DNA from: Microbacterium sp. 3J1
GTDB lineage: Bacteria > Actinomycetota > Actinomycetes > Actinomycetales > Microbacteriaceae
NCBI RefSeq assembly: GCF_001049495.1
Contig: NZ_CDWI01000014.1
Span: forward strand, 248,001 to 312,000
Length of the DNA stretch: 64,000 bases
Direction: 5' to 3'
The notes under the pieces are model-generated. The model was not told where the DNA came from. It did not search any database and saw only the letters and a program-made list of their open reading frames with translations. The translations under genes were made by a program, and so were the position numbers. Each line of letters begins with the position of its first letter. Positions within the stretch are counted from its first letter, which is position 1. Shown here piece by piece: positions 1 to 8,218 of the stretch.

Positions 1-57
1 CAGCACGACCACGACGGATGCCGCGAGGCCGGCGACCCGCACGATCGCTGCCTTCAC
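1..57 (-). CDS. ABC transporter permease, N-terminal fragment (cut by window edge)
   Basis: Only the first 19 codons are present, read leftward from a GTG at 57 with a GAGAGG ribosome site about 8 nt upstream. The visible residues are one basic stretch followed by a hydrophobic run (GLAASVVVVL), as at the start of the first membrane helix of a binding-protein-dependent permease. It lies 103 nt downstream of a family 5 peptide-binding lipoprotein on the same strand, which is the usual SBP-permease order in Dpp/Opp operons. The permease call rests on this context and the hydrophobic start; the fragment has no diagnostic motif. Confidence 0.5.
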   Translation of the reverse strand, partial: MKAAIVRVAGLAASVVVVL

Positions 58-160
58 CGTGTGCGCCCTCTCGCCTGTTCCCGAGCGTCCGCCTGCCGCC
101 CGTGCTCGCTCAGGAACGATATCGCACGGTGACGTCGACGGACGCCCCACGACTCTCGGG

Positions 161-1768
161 TCAGTCGACGCTCACGCCGTAGAAGAGCGGTCGACCGTAC
201 AGGTCGTAGTCCAGACCGGAGACCCGCTCGCCCATCGCGGTGATGGCGGAGGGGCTGTAGAGCGGCACGATGGCCGTGTACTGCGCGTTCCACTCCTGCA
301 GCTGCGTGTAGATGGCGTCGCGTTCGGCCTGATCGCCGGATGCGACGCCCTGCTCGAGAAGCGCGTCGACCTGAGGATCCGTGACCTGCGACGCGTTCTG
401 GAATCCTTCGGTGTGCAGGTGCGACCGCAGGAAGTCCGGGTCGGCCCCCGAGAAGCCCCAGTCCGTCAGGTCGAACGTCTTGGGCCCGTACTGCTCGTTG
501 TAGGCGCCGGGCTCGAGAACCTCGCGCACCACCTCGAATCCGATCTCCTTGAGATCCGACTGGACGGCGTTCGCCAGGGCGGCGCGGTCGTCCGGAACGG
601 GAGTCCAGGCGATCCAGCGGGCCGAGAGGCGCTCGCCGTCCTTCATGCGGATGCCGTCGCTGTCGCGCGTCGTCCATCCGGCCTCGTCGAGCAGCGCGTT
701 CGCGGCATCCTGATCGAACGGCCAGCTGCCTTCGAGCGAGGAGTCGTATCCCGGGGTCGTGGATCCGAGGATGCTCCAGGCACGGGGGAACTGGTCGAAG
801 AAGATCTCCTCCACCGACGCGTCGACATCGATGCCGCGGGCGAACGCCTGGCGCACCTTCTCGTCGGCGAAGACGCCGTACTTCTCGTTGAGGTACAGCG
901 AGTACGGCAGGCCGGGGTACTCGATCGAGTCGACCGTGATGCCGTCGCCGAGTTCGCCGGCGAGGTTCGGCGGGATGTTGCTCGCGAGATCGGCCTCGCC
1001 GCTCTCGATGACTCCGGTGCGCACCGCCGCCTCGGGCTGGATCTCGACGCGGAGGGTCTCGACCTCGGGGGCCTTCTCGCCGTGCGGGCCCCACGCGTAG
1101 TCGTCGTTCCGGGTGTAGACGATCTCCTGATCGGGCGTGTACTCGGTGAGCTCGAACGGACCCGTCCCGACCGTGACCCCGGGCCCACCGGCCTTGAGCT
1201 GGTCTGCCGACTCGCTGAGCACGGCCGGCGAGTAGAAGCCCAGCTGCGGCGTGCTCGCCGCCTGCAGGAACGGGGCGTAGGGCTGCGAGAACGACACCGT
1301 CACGGTGTGCTCATCGACCACCTCGGTGCCCTCGTAGAAGTCCGCGCCCATCATGCTGGCCGCCTGAGCGGACTCGGTCTCGGGGTCGACGATGCGATCG
1401 AAGTTGGCCTTCACCGCTTCGGCGTCGAACGGCTCGCCATCTGTGAAGGTCACGTCGTCCCGAAGGGTGAACGTGTATTCGGTGCTGTCGTCGGAGACCG
1501 TCCAGTCCTCCGCAAGCCACGGAGTGAAGGATCCGTCGTCCTCCTGGAACACGAGCGAGTCGAGGACCGCGCGCTGCACCATGCCCGACACGTCGAGCTG
1601 GCTGACCTGCGGGTCCATGTGCCCGGCAGAGAGATTCGCCCCCTCGATGGACCAAACGAGCTCACTGTCGGCGGAGTCGGATGCCGGCGCGCACGAGCTG
1701 AGCAGAAGGGAGCTCACGGCGGCGACGGCGGCGATGGGCAGGACTCGACGCGCGAGCGGAGTGGGCAT
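161..1768 (-). CDS. Peptide/nickel ABC transporter substrate-binding lipoprotein (SBP family 5)
   Basis: This 535-residue extracytoplasmic solute receptor should capture oligopeptides or similar ligands for an ABC importer. The N-terminus has basic residues, a hydrophobic stretch and a lipobox ending LSSC with Cys26, so it is lipidated and anchored outside the membrane. The body follows the DppA/OppA pattern: a WLAEDW block, a DDVTFTDG block and a long two-lobed domain. Length is normal for family 5. I chose ATG 1768 over upstream in-frame starts because GAGGA precedes it and the signal peptide begins there. The permease follows at once, so an operon is likely. The exact ligand cannot be read from the sequence. 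Confidence 0.9.
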   Translation of the reverse strand: MPTPLARRVLPIAAVAAVSSLLLSSCAPASDSADSELVWSIEGANLSAGHMDPQVSQLDVSGMVQRAVLDSLVFQEDDGSFTPWLAEDWTVSDDSTEYTFTLRDDVTFTDGEPFDAEAVKANFDRIVDPETESAQAASMMGADFYEGTEVVDEHTVTVSFSQPYAPFLQAASTPQLGFYSPAVLSESADQLKAGGPGVTVGTGPFELTEYTPDQEIVYTRNDDYAWGPHGEKAPEVETLRVEIQPEAAVRTGVIESGEADLASNIPPNLAGELGDGITVDSIEYPGLPYSLYLNEKYGVFADEKVRQAFARGIDVDASVEEIFFDQFPRAWSILGSTTPGYDSSLEGSWPFDQDAANALLDEAGWTTRDSDGIRMKDGERLSARWIAWTPVPDDRAALANAVQSDLKEIGFEVVREVLEPGAYNEQYGPKTFDLTDWGFSGADPDFLRSHLHTEGFQNASQVTDPQVDALLEQGVASGDQAERDAIYTQLQEWNAQYTAIVPLYSPSAITAMGERVSGLDYDLYGRPLFYGVSVD

Positions 1769-1864
1769 GCTGATCCTCAGATGGATGTGATCGGGGTGAG
1801 ATCCATCGTATCGCCGATTCCTGCACCCGGTCCATTTTCCCGCGGCGGGCTGCCGACGAACTCC

Positions 1865-1892
1865 TTGCGCGAGGCGGACCCGCCCATATACT
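1865..1892 (+). promoter_or_regulatory. Candidate promoter of the WXG100 cassette
   Basis: TTGCGC (1865-1870) and TATACT (1887-1892) are separated by 16 bp in the divergent gap between the peptide-binding lipoprotein gene and the YbaB-like gene. Transcription would start near 1899 and run into a strong GGAGGAGGGGGAG ribosome site before GTG 1922. The -10 is an excellent match and the -35 a fair one. Confidence 0.5.
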
Positions 1893-1921
1893 GCAATGGT
1901 CACCGGAGGAGGGGGAGAACT

Positions 1922-2326
1922 GTGCCGGCTGATGAAGAACTCTCGGAGACCGTCGCTGCGCTGCACGCGAGGATCGACGCCCAGATAGCGCGATCACGTG
2001 CGCTCGCTGAGGAGTCCTCCAGGCTCAATGCCGATGTCGAGCAGACCACGGCGACCGTCACGTCGCCGGATGGCCGCGTCACCGTCGTCGCTCGCCCCAA
2101 CGGCGCGATCGACGAGGTGCGCCTGTCAGCGACGGAGGGGGATGCCGCGGGCCTGGCCCGGGTCATCACGACCACCATCGCGAAGGCGCAGCGTGCGGCT
2201 GCCGACTCCGTGCTCGCCTCGATGGCATCCACGCTCGGGGAGGATTCCCCCCTCGTGGCCGCCGTCAGGCAGGACGTCGACGCCGCATTCCCCGGAGGCC
2301 GGGGCGACACGATCGAGTACCGCTGA
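1922..2326 (+). CDS. YbaB/EbfC-family protein of a type VII secretion cassette (EspL-like)
   Basis: The product has 134 residues: an N-terminal coiled-coil helix (about 5-40), a beta segment of the YbaB type with a TVTSPDGRVTV strand, an NGAIDEV turn, and a C-terminal helix. YbaB/EbfC proteins are small dimeric nucleoid-associated proteins, but actinobacterial divergent members such as EspL sit in ESX loci and act as helpers of secreted substrates. This copy is not next to dnaX or recR, where the housekeeping ybaB lies. Its stop overlaps the start of a WXG100 gene (TGATG), so coupling to that gene is likely. GTG 1922 is chosen because of the very strong purine-rich ribosome site. The helper role is inference. 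Confidence 0.75.
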   Translation: MPADEELSETVAALHARIDAQIARSRALAEESSRLNADVEQTTATVTSPDGRVTVVARPNGAIDEVRLSATEGDAAGLARVITTTIAKAQRAAADSVLASMASTLGEDSPLVAAVRQDVDAAFPGGRGDTIEYR

Positions 2327-2619
2327 TGGGCGTGATCGAAGTGAACCCCGCGATGCTGGCCGCGGCAGCGGAGTCCATCGGCGACTCGTCGGGCCGGATC
2401 GACGAAGAATTGCAGCATCTCAGAAAGGCCGCCTACGCGCTGCAGGATTCATGGACCGGTGAGGCGCAGGCCGCCTTCGACGTCGCGCATGACGGGTTCT
2501 CCGCGTCCATGACCGAGCGCGCGGCTCTCGTGCGCGAGATCGCGGACGTGCTCGCCGGTCTCGCCGGGCTCTACTCAGAGACCGACCTCGCCGGACAGCG
2601 CGCACTCGGCGGAAGCTGA
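2326..2619 (+). CDS. WXG100-family (ESAT-6-like) secreted protein
   Basis: The 97-residue protein has the classic helix-turn-helix size of an ESX substrate. W43-T44-G45 forms the WXG turn, and Y83-S-E-T-D87 near the C-terminus matches the YxxxD/E type VII export signal. There is no Sec signal peptide, as expected. The start codon overlaps the stop of the YbaB-like gene. WXG100 proteins usually leave the cell as homo- or heterodimers through an EccC-driven machine, and no machine genes are in this window. It may therefore be an orphan substrate, or a targeting partner for the lipase-like protein encoded downstream. Confidence 0.85.
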   Translation: MGVIEVNPAMLAAAAESIGDSSGRIDEELQHLRKAAYALQDSWTGEAQAAFDVAHDGFSASMTERAALVREIADVLAGLAGLYSETDLAGQRALGGS

Positions 2620-2681
2620 CCGGCGCCCGCACCGGTGGACGCCGCCGACCTTCACACTCACCGACGCGACGGGGGAATGTC

Positions 2682-3008
2682 ATGACAGCCGCAAACCAGC
2701 AGATCCGGATCGACGAGGAAGTGCTCAGGGCACATGTGAGATCGCTCGAGGATGCGGCTGAGACACTGCGCGCGGCAGCGTCCGCCGCGTCAGGCGGTGT
2801 CGGGGCTTCAGCCTTCGGCGCGCTGTGCGGATCTCTGCTCGGACCGGCGATCTCCTCGCTCGGCGATGCGTCCGAATCGGCGCTCACCACGGCCACCGCG
2901 CTGGCCACCGGGTCCTCGTCGGGCCTGAAGTCCACGGTGGACTCGTTCAGCGACGTCGAGGACAAGGCTGTGGAGACCTTCCGCGCGATGGAAGGAACCG
3001 GACGGTGA
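2682..3008 (+). CDS. EspC-like / type VII secretion target, small helical protein
   Basis: This 108-residue, alanine- and serine-rich, all-helical protein has no signal peptide. Its pattern (LRAHVRSLEDAAETLRAAA, an AFG turn near 44-46, then two long amphipathic helices) resembles the EspC/DUF2580 family of ESX-associated proteins. It lacks an obvious WXG and has no C-terminal YxxxD; phenylalanines occupy the comparable positions. Its stop overlaps the start of the hydrolase gene by GTGA, so the two should be made together. By analogy with Tla/LXG-partner proteins it could pair with the helical N-terminal half of the hydrolase. The family assignment is moderate. Confidence 0.6.
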   Translation: MTAANQQIRIDEEVLRAHVRSLEDAAETLRAAASAASGGVGASAFGALCGSLLGPAISSLGDASESALTTATALATGSSSGLKSTVDSFSDVEDKAVETFRAMEGTGR

Positions 3009-4579
3009 CGGCGATCGCGTCCGTCGCGGGGCAGGTCCGCTCGGCATCCTGGGCTGCCGGCACCGCAGGTCCCGGCAGCGCGCAGGCGGACTGCGCGAGC
3101 ATCCCCGGCTTCGCCGGCCTCCTGATCCAGTACGTCGCGCCGCTTCGCGAGTGGTTCGACGACCTCCTCGGCGACCCGGGCACGGTCGGCAGCTTCGCAT
3201 CGCGGTGGGAGGATGCCGAACGCGCGCTCGTCACCGTCTCGGAGTCCCTGCGCGACGCCGACCGCTCGATCGACGACCTCGACGGACGGACCGTGCGCGC
3301 GCTCCGGTCGCGGTACACCGAGCTCGCGGAGGTCGCCGAGGACGGCGCACAGTGGGCCGGGGCCACGGCGAGCGCGGTGCGTCTCGTCTCGCAGATCATC
3401 GAGTCCACCCGCATCCTCATCTGCGACTTCCTGGGCCGGCTCAGCAGGTTCGCGGACGACCTCTTCAGCTTCTCGCTGAACCCGTTGCAGAAGCTCGACC
3501 AGATCGAGAGGTTCGCCCACTCGGCCTATGAGTTCGTGAGCTCGGCGGGCTCGCTGGTGAAGAGTCTCGTCGATTCGGTCGTCACACTCGCCCAGCTCCT
3601 GTACAAGCTGGTCCCGTTGATCGGCGACGCTCTCGCGCAGCTCAAAGAGACGCTCGTCGACATGCTCCCCTACGTCAGCGTGGTGACGATGGGACCGCTC
3701 GGGCTGATCTTCGGGAACGTCGCACACGACCTCCTCACCGGCGACGCGGATGTCAGCGAGATCGACCCGGCGACCCTGACGACGACTGGGCAACGCGAGG
3801 CATGGGAGAACGCGCACGACGTCACCTCCTTGGACTCCCTCGCGGACCTCGTCTTGGTGAACGGCACGACCGACGCGATCGGCGGCGAGAACGCGACCGC
3901 GATCGACATCAAGCAGGTGATGGCACCCGATGGATCGCTGCACTGGGTGGTCTCGTTGCCCTCGACACAGGCGTGGGAGCTCGGCCCGTCGAGCGGTGCG
4001 ATGAACGACCGGGACAACAACATCGCGCTCATGCTCGACAACCCTCTGTTCCGCACCCAGTACGAGCGAGCGGTGCTCGATGCGATGCAGCAGGCCGGCA
4101 TACCGGCCGGTGCCGACGTCGTGCTCACCGGGTTCAGCCAGGGCGGAATCATGGCTGCGAACCTCGCCGCCGACTCGTCCTTCCCGTACAACCCGATCGG
4201 GGTCGTGACGAACGGCTCCCCCGTCGACAACTTCCACGTGCCGCCGCATGTGCCGGTCTACGCGTTCCAGCACGCCACCGACCCCGTCCCGATGCTCGAC
4301 GGGAGCATCGTCGCTCTCCCCGGTCTGCCGGGGCAGAGCCCCGTCGACATCCCGAACACCCCTGCCTCCGTGCTGCCGCCGAACATCCACCAGATCACGC
4401 TCTCGGATCCCGACGGGCTGCACGGCTTCGGGGCGCACGACAACGAGGAATACGCACTCTCGGTCGGAGAATGGGAGAGCGGCTACCACGCCGCGAACGA
4501 TGGTTCGGATCCGTGGAATCTGGCCGGTCTCGGCGGAACCGTCGTCGATCACCAGGTCTACCAGGGGGTGGAGCGCTGA
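3005..4579 (+). CDS. Type VII-associated alpha/beta hydrolase (lipase-like) with helical targeting domain
   Basis: The 524-residue protein has two parts. Residues 1 to about 245 are mainly helical, with several long amphipathic and hydrophobic helices (about 185-240) and no Sec signal. Residues about 270-524 form an alpha/beta hydrolase: nucleophile elbow GFSQGG with Ser378, then ATDPVP with Asp426, and a histidine near the end, best candidate His478 in GAHDNEEY. That is the order Ser-Asp-His expected of lipases and cutinase/PE-PPE-type esterases. It starts at GTG 3005, overlapping the stop of the EspC-like gene. A lipoprotein gene begins 1 nt after its stop. Likely a secreted esterase or lipase, possibly a toxin; the substrate is unknown. 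Confidence 0.7.
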   Translation: MTAIASVAGQVRSASWAAGTAGPGSAQADCASIPGFAGLLIQYVAPLREWFDDLLGDPGTVGSFASRWEDAERALVTVSESLRDADRSIDDLDGRTVRALRSRYTELAEVAEDGAQWAGATASAVRLVSQIIESTRILICDFLGRLSRFADDLFSFSLNPLQKLDQIERFAHSAYEFVSSAGSLVKSLVDSVVTLAQLLYKLVPLIGDALAQLKETLVDMLPYVSVVTMGPLGLIFGNVAHDLLTGDADVSEIDPATLTTTGQREAWENAHDVTSLDSLADLVLVNGTTDAIGGENATAIDIKQVMAPDGSLHWVVSLPSTQAWELGPSSGAMNDRDNNIALMLDNPLFRTQYERAVLDAMQQAGIPAGADVVLTGFSQGGIMAANLAADSSFPYNPIGVVTNGSPVDNFHVPPHVPVYAFQHATDPVPMLDGSIVALPGLPGQSPVDIPNTPASVLPPNIHQITLSDPDGLHGFGAHDNEEYALSVGEWESGYHAANDGSDPWNLAGLGGTVVDHQVYQGVER

Positions 4580-4580
4580 G

Positions 4581-5057
4581 ATGAGACGTACACGAGGCAG
4601 GGTCGTCCTGCATGGCCTCGGGATCGGCGCGCTCGCCGTGACGCTCTCCCTCTCGCTCACCGCGTGCGGTCCCGTGGCGAAGGAGCTGTCGAACGGAGAC
4701 TTCGCGGAGACGATCCCGGCCGCGCTCGCGGAGGCCGGCATCGGCGTGACGGATTCATTCGCAGCCAAAGGCCTCGACGGATTCACGTTCTACATGGGAG
4801 TCGGCGTGGATCTGGATCACGACGACCTGTCGCCCGACGACCTCGCCACGATCCTGCGGGTCATCCTCGAGCACAACGACGTACCGAGCGATCAGATCCG
4901 ACTGTCGGTGGATGACTCCGAGGGCGAGACCATCGATGTGCCAGCCGTGGTCGAGAACATCGACCCGGACCTCGAGACGCGAGCGGGGTCCTACGGCGGC
5001 CTCTCCGTCACGAATGATCAGGCCGCCGCCATCATCGAGGCCGTCTGGGGCGAGTGA
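4581..5057 (+). CDS. Small lipoprotein adjacent to the type VII lipase (possible immunity protein)
   Basis: The 158-residue product has a twin-basic N-terminus, a hydrophobic segment and a lipobox ending LTAC (Cys29), so it should be lipidated on the outer face of the membrane. The mature part is acidic, with no family I recognise. It begins 1 nt after the hydrolase stop, so both are almost surely co-translated. In staphylococcal TslA/TilA, a type VII lipase toxin is neutralised by a lipoprotein encoded next to it; the same arrangement here suggests an immunity role, but that is analogy only. It could also be an accessory envelope protein. Confidence 0.75.
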   Translation: MRRTRGRVVLHGLGIGALAVTLSLSLTACGPVAKELSNGDFAETIPAALAEAGIGVTDSFAAKGLDGFTFYMGVGVDLDHDDLSPDDLATILRVILEHNDVPSDQIRLSVDDSEGETIDVPAVVENIDPDLETRAGSYGGLSVTNDQAAAIIEAVWGE

Positions 5058-5088
5058 GCGACGACGCTCCTTCGATCCGCGAGGCGTC

Positions 5089-5094
5089 TAGACT
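5089..5094 (+). promoter_or_regulatory. Candidate -10 element of valS
   Basis: TAGACT lies 65 nt before the valS start, between the lipoprotein stop and valS. The hexamer matches the -10 elements seen upstream of uvrA and coaE in this window. I see no convincing -35. Confidence 0.35.
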
Positions 5095-5159
5095 GTAGGG
5101 CACAACCCACACTCAGGCACGCTCACACAGTGCCGCACACATCGCTCGAGGAGACCTTC

Positions 5160-7769
5160 ATGGCCGCGTCCGCATCCGCTCAGATTCCTGACAAGCCCGC
5201 ACTCGAAGGCCTCGAAGCGAAGTGGGGTGAGACCTGGTCCGCGCAGGGAACCTATCTGTTCGATCGCATCCGCGCCGCGCAGTCGGGCCGCGACGGCGTG
5301 TACTCCATCGACACTCCCCCGCCGACGGCGTCGGGCAGCCTGCACATCGGCCATGTGTTCTCGTACACCCACACCGACGTCAAGGCGCGCTTCGAGCGCA
5401 TGCGCGGGAAGACGGTGTTCTATCCGATGGGCTGGGACGACAACGGCCTGCCCACCGAGCGTCGCGTGCAGAACTACTACGGCGTGCGCTGTGACCCGTC
5501 GCTCCCCTACGACGCCGATTTCACTCCGCCGTTCGAGGGCGGCGACAACAAATCCAGCCGCGCGGCCGACCAGGTGCCGATCAGCCGACGCAACTTCATC
5601 GACCTGTGCGAGCGCCTGACCGTCGAGGACGAGAAGCAGTTCGAGGCGCTGTTCCGCCAGCTCGGACTGAGCGTCGACTGGACGCAGACCTACCGCACGA
5701 TCTCCGATGACACCATCCGTCAGAGTCAGCTGGCGTTCCTCCGCAACATCGAGCGGGGCGAGGCCTACCAGTCGCTCGCCCCGACCCTGTGGGACATCGA
5801 CTTCCGGTCGGCGATCGCGCAGGCCGAACTCGAGGACCGTGACCAGCAGGCCGCGTACCACACCATCGACTTCCCCTTCGCAGACGGTTCGGGGTCGATC
5901 ACCATCGAGACGACCCGTCCCGAGCTGCTGCCGGCATGCGTGGCCATCGTCACGCACCCCGAGGGACCTCACAAGCACCTCATCGGCACGAAGGTGCGCA
6001 CACCCTTCTTCGGCGCGGAGATCGAGATCCACGGGCACCACCTCGCCCAGCGCGACAAGGGCACGGGTGCGGCGATGGTCTGCACCTTCGGTGACGTGAC
6101 CGACATCATCTGGTGGCGTGAGCTGCGCACCGTCGAGGGCGGCGATCTGCCGAACATGACGACGATCGGCCTCGACGGTCGTTTCCTGCCCACCGCTCCG
6201 TCGATCGTGGCGAATGCCGAGGCGACCGACTGGTACGCCGCCGAGCTCGCCGGCAAGACCGTGTTCTCGGCGCGGAAGGCGATCGTCGAGAAGCTGCAGG
6301 AGACGGGCGACATGACCGCCGTCGGCAAGCCCTTCACGCACGCGGTGAAGTTCTTCGAGAAGGGTGACCGCCCGCTGGAGATCGTCTCGACGCGCCAGTG
6401 GTACATCCGCAACGGCGCCCGCGACGCGGAGCTCCGCGACAAGCTGCTCGCTCACGGTTCCGAGCTCGCCTTCCACCCGGACTTCATGCGCGTGCGGTAC
6501 GAGAACTGGGTCGGGGGCCTGACCGGCGACTGGCTGGTCTCGCGCCAGCGCTTCTTCGGCGTGCCGATCCCCCTCTGGTACGCGCTCGACGAGAACGGCG
6601 AGCGCGACTACGACCGCGTGCTCACGCCCGACCACGCGTCTCTGCCGATCGATCCGACGACGGATGTACCCGCCGGCTACTCGGAGGATCAGCGGGGCGC
6701 GGCGGGAGGCTTCGAGGCAGAGGCCGACATCCTCGACACCTGGGCGACGTCGTCCCTCACGCCGCAACTCGCCGGCGGGTGGCAGCGCGACGAGGAGCTG
6801 TGGAACCTCACCGCTCCGTTCGACCTGCGCCCGCAGGGTCAGGACATCATCCGCACCTGGCTGTTCTCCACGATGCTGCGCTCCACGCTGGAGGACGCGC
6901 GCTCGCCCTGGCGCAACGCCGCGATCTCCGGCTTCATCGTCGATCCCGACCGCAAGAAGATGTCGAAGTCCAAGGGCAACGTGGTGACGCCTTCGGACAT
7001 CCTCGAGACCCACGGGTCGGATGCCGTGCGCTACTGGGCGGCCTCCAGCCGCCTCGGCATGGACGCGGCGTTCGATCCCCAGAACCCCACGCAGGTCAAG
7101 ATCGGCCGCCGTTTGGCCATCAAGGTCCTGAACGCGGCGAAGTTCGTGCTGTCGTTCCCCGTGCCCGAGGGTGCGCAGGTCACGCACGCGCTCGACGCGT
7201 CGATGCTGACCGCCCTCGACGCCGTGATCGCCGAGGCCACGACGGCGTTCGAGAACTACGATCAGGCCAAGGCGCTCGAGGTCACCGAGGCATTCTTCTG
7301 GACGTTCTGCGACGACTACCTGGAACTGGTGAAGGAGCGCGCCTACAACCAGAACGACGTGGGACAGGCATCGGCTGCACTCGCACTGCGCCTGGCTCTC
7401 TCGGCACTGCTGCGCCTGCTCGCACCCGTGCTCTCGTTCGCGACCGAGGAGGCCTGGTCGTGGTTCGAGGAGGGCTCCGTGCACACAGCGGCCTGGCCCG
7501 AGGCTCTCCTCATCGACGGCGACCCGGCGGTCCTCTCCGTCGCGAGTGAGGCTCTGATCGGCATCCGACGCGCGAAGACGGAGGCGAAGGCCTCGCAGAA
7601 GACCCCGGTGTCGCGGGCGGCCATCGCCGCACCGGCGGCGAAGGTGGAGGCGCTGCGCGCCGCCGCCGACGATCTCCGCGCCGTCGGCCGCATCGCCGAC
7701 CTCGAGATCACCGAGGCGGAGGAGTTCGCCGTCACGGCGATCGAGCTCGCCCCGGTCGAGGGCGCCTGA
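5160..7769 (+). CDS. valS: Valyl-tRNA synthetase
   Basis: This cytoplasmic class I aminoacyl-tRNA synthetase charges tRNA-Val with valine. The 869-residue protein has HIGH at 62-65 within SGSLHIGHVF, a CP1 editing domain in the middle (about 210-390) and KMSKS at 600-604. The C-terminal part carries the anticodon-binding helical bundle and a short final arm. The length fits the actinobacterial ValS form. I chose ATG 5160 rather than GTG 5130 because GAGGAG sits 6 nt upstream. The stop overlaps the next small gene (TGATG). Confidence 0.97.
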   Translation: MAASASAQIPDKPALEGLEAKWGETWSAQGTYLFDRIRAAQSGRDGVYSIDTPPPTASGSLHIGHVFSYTHTDVKARFERMRGKTVFYPMGWDDNGLPTERRVQNYYGVRCDPSLPYDADFTPPFEGGDNKSSRAADQVPISRRNFIDLCERLTVEDEKQFEALFRQLGLSVDWTQTYRTISDDTIRQSQLAFLRNIERGEAYQSLAPTLWDIDFRSAIAQAELEDRDQQAAYHTIDFPFADGSGSITIETTRPELLPACVAIVTHPEGPHKHLIGTKVRTPFFGAEIEIHGHHLAQRDKGTGAAMVCTFGDVTDIIWWRELRTVEGGDLPNMTTIGLDGRFLPTAPSIVANAEATDWYAAELAGKTVFSARKAIVEKLQETGDMTAVGKPFTHAVKFFEKGDRPLEIVSTRQWYIRNGARDAELRDKLLAHGSELAFHPDFMRVRYENWVGGLTGDWLVSRQRFFGVPIPLWYALDENGERDYDRVLTPDHASLPIDPTTDVPAGYSEDQRGAAGGFEAEADILDTWATSSLTPQLAGGWQRDEELWNLTAPFDLRPQGQDIIRTWLFSTMLRSTLEDARSPWRNAAISGFIVDPDRKKMSKSKGNVVTPSDILETHGSDAVRYWAASSRLGMDAAFDPQNPTQVKIGRRLAIKVLNAAKFVLSFPVPEGAQVTHALDASMLTALDAVIAEATTAFENYDQAKALEVTEAFFWTFCDDYLELVKERAYNQNDVGQASAALALRLALSALLRLLAPVLSFATEEAWSWFEEGSVHTAAWPEALLIDGDPAVLSVASEALIGIRRAKTEAKASQKTPVSRAAIAAPAAKVEALRAAADDLRAVGRIADLEITEAEEFAVTAIELAPVEGA

Positions 7770-7984
7770 TGCAGCTGGGCACGCGATGGGCGACGGGCTC
7801 CGAGCCCCCCGCATCCGTTCCCGCGCTGCTCAGGCCCGCGATCGCCGAGGTCGAGGCGCGCGGGCTCTCCGGACACTGGACCCTCACCTGGCTGGAGGGC
7901 CGGGCGATCGCCGAGCTCGACGCCGGGTGGGAGGTCGTCCAGTCCCCCGCCGGTGACGTGATCGCTCGTCCGTTCGAGGACTGA
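7769..7984 (+). CDS. Small conserved protein coupled to valS, function unknown
   Basis: The 71-residue protein has no signal peptide, membrane segment or metal-binding cysteines. It begins inside the valS stop (TGATG), so it is translated with the synthetase. The sequence reads as a compact alpha/beta fold with a central WTLTWLEGRAIAELD strand-turn-strand and a C-terminal GDVIARPF strand. I do not recognise the family. The tight coupling supports a real gene, since codon use continues that of valS. Confidence 0.65.
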   Translation: MQLGTRWATGSEPPASVPALLRPAIAEVEARGLSGHWTLTWLEGRAIAELDAGWEVVQSPAGDVIARPFED

Positions 7985-7999
7985 CGCCCGACCCCGGCG

Positions 8000-8218
8000 T
8001 CAGCGCAGAGGAAGACCCAGCTGCGCGAGAGCCAGATCGACGGCGCGGGGATCCTGCCGGCGGGCCTGCTGCTCTCGCAGTGTGTCGAGAGCGATCTCAC
8101 GACGTTCCGCCCGACCGGCGATCCGGCGTTCCACGTAACGGGCGATCCCGTGCGCGGTGCGCTGAAGCACCCGCTCGAACAGCGTCGGGGTGGCGAGACG
8201 GAGCGTTGCCGTGGTCAT
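8000..8218 (-). CDS. Small basic helical protein downstream of an HTH regulator
   Basis: The 72-residue protein is rich in arginine and predicted to be helical, with two segments (about 12-33 and 38-62) separated by a short turn. It has no cysteines or membrane segment. Its start overlaps the stop of the upstream regulator by 4 nt (ATGA), so both come from the same message and the same autoregulated promoter. I do not recognise a family. It may be an accessory or stability partner of the regulator, but nothing in the sequence proves this. Confidence 0.6.
   Translation of the reverse strand: MTTATLRLATPTLFERVLQRTAHGIARYVERRIAGRAERREIALDTLREQQARRQDPRAVDLALAQLGLPLR

Noticed and set aside
59..2326. 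A 755-codon frame on the plus strand covering the peptide-binding gene
   Set aside because: The first 620 codons are the complement of the lipoprotein gene. Only the part from GTG 1922, after a strong ribosome site, is a real gene.
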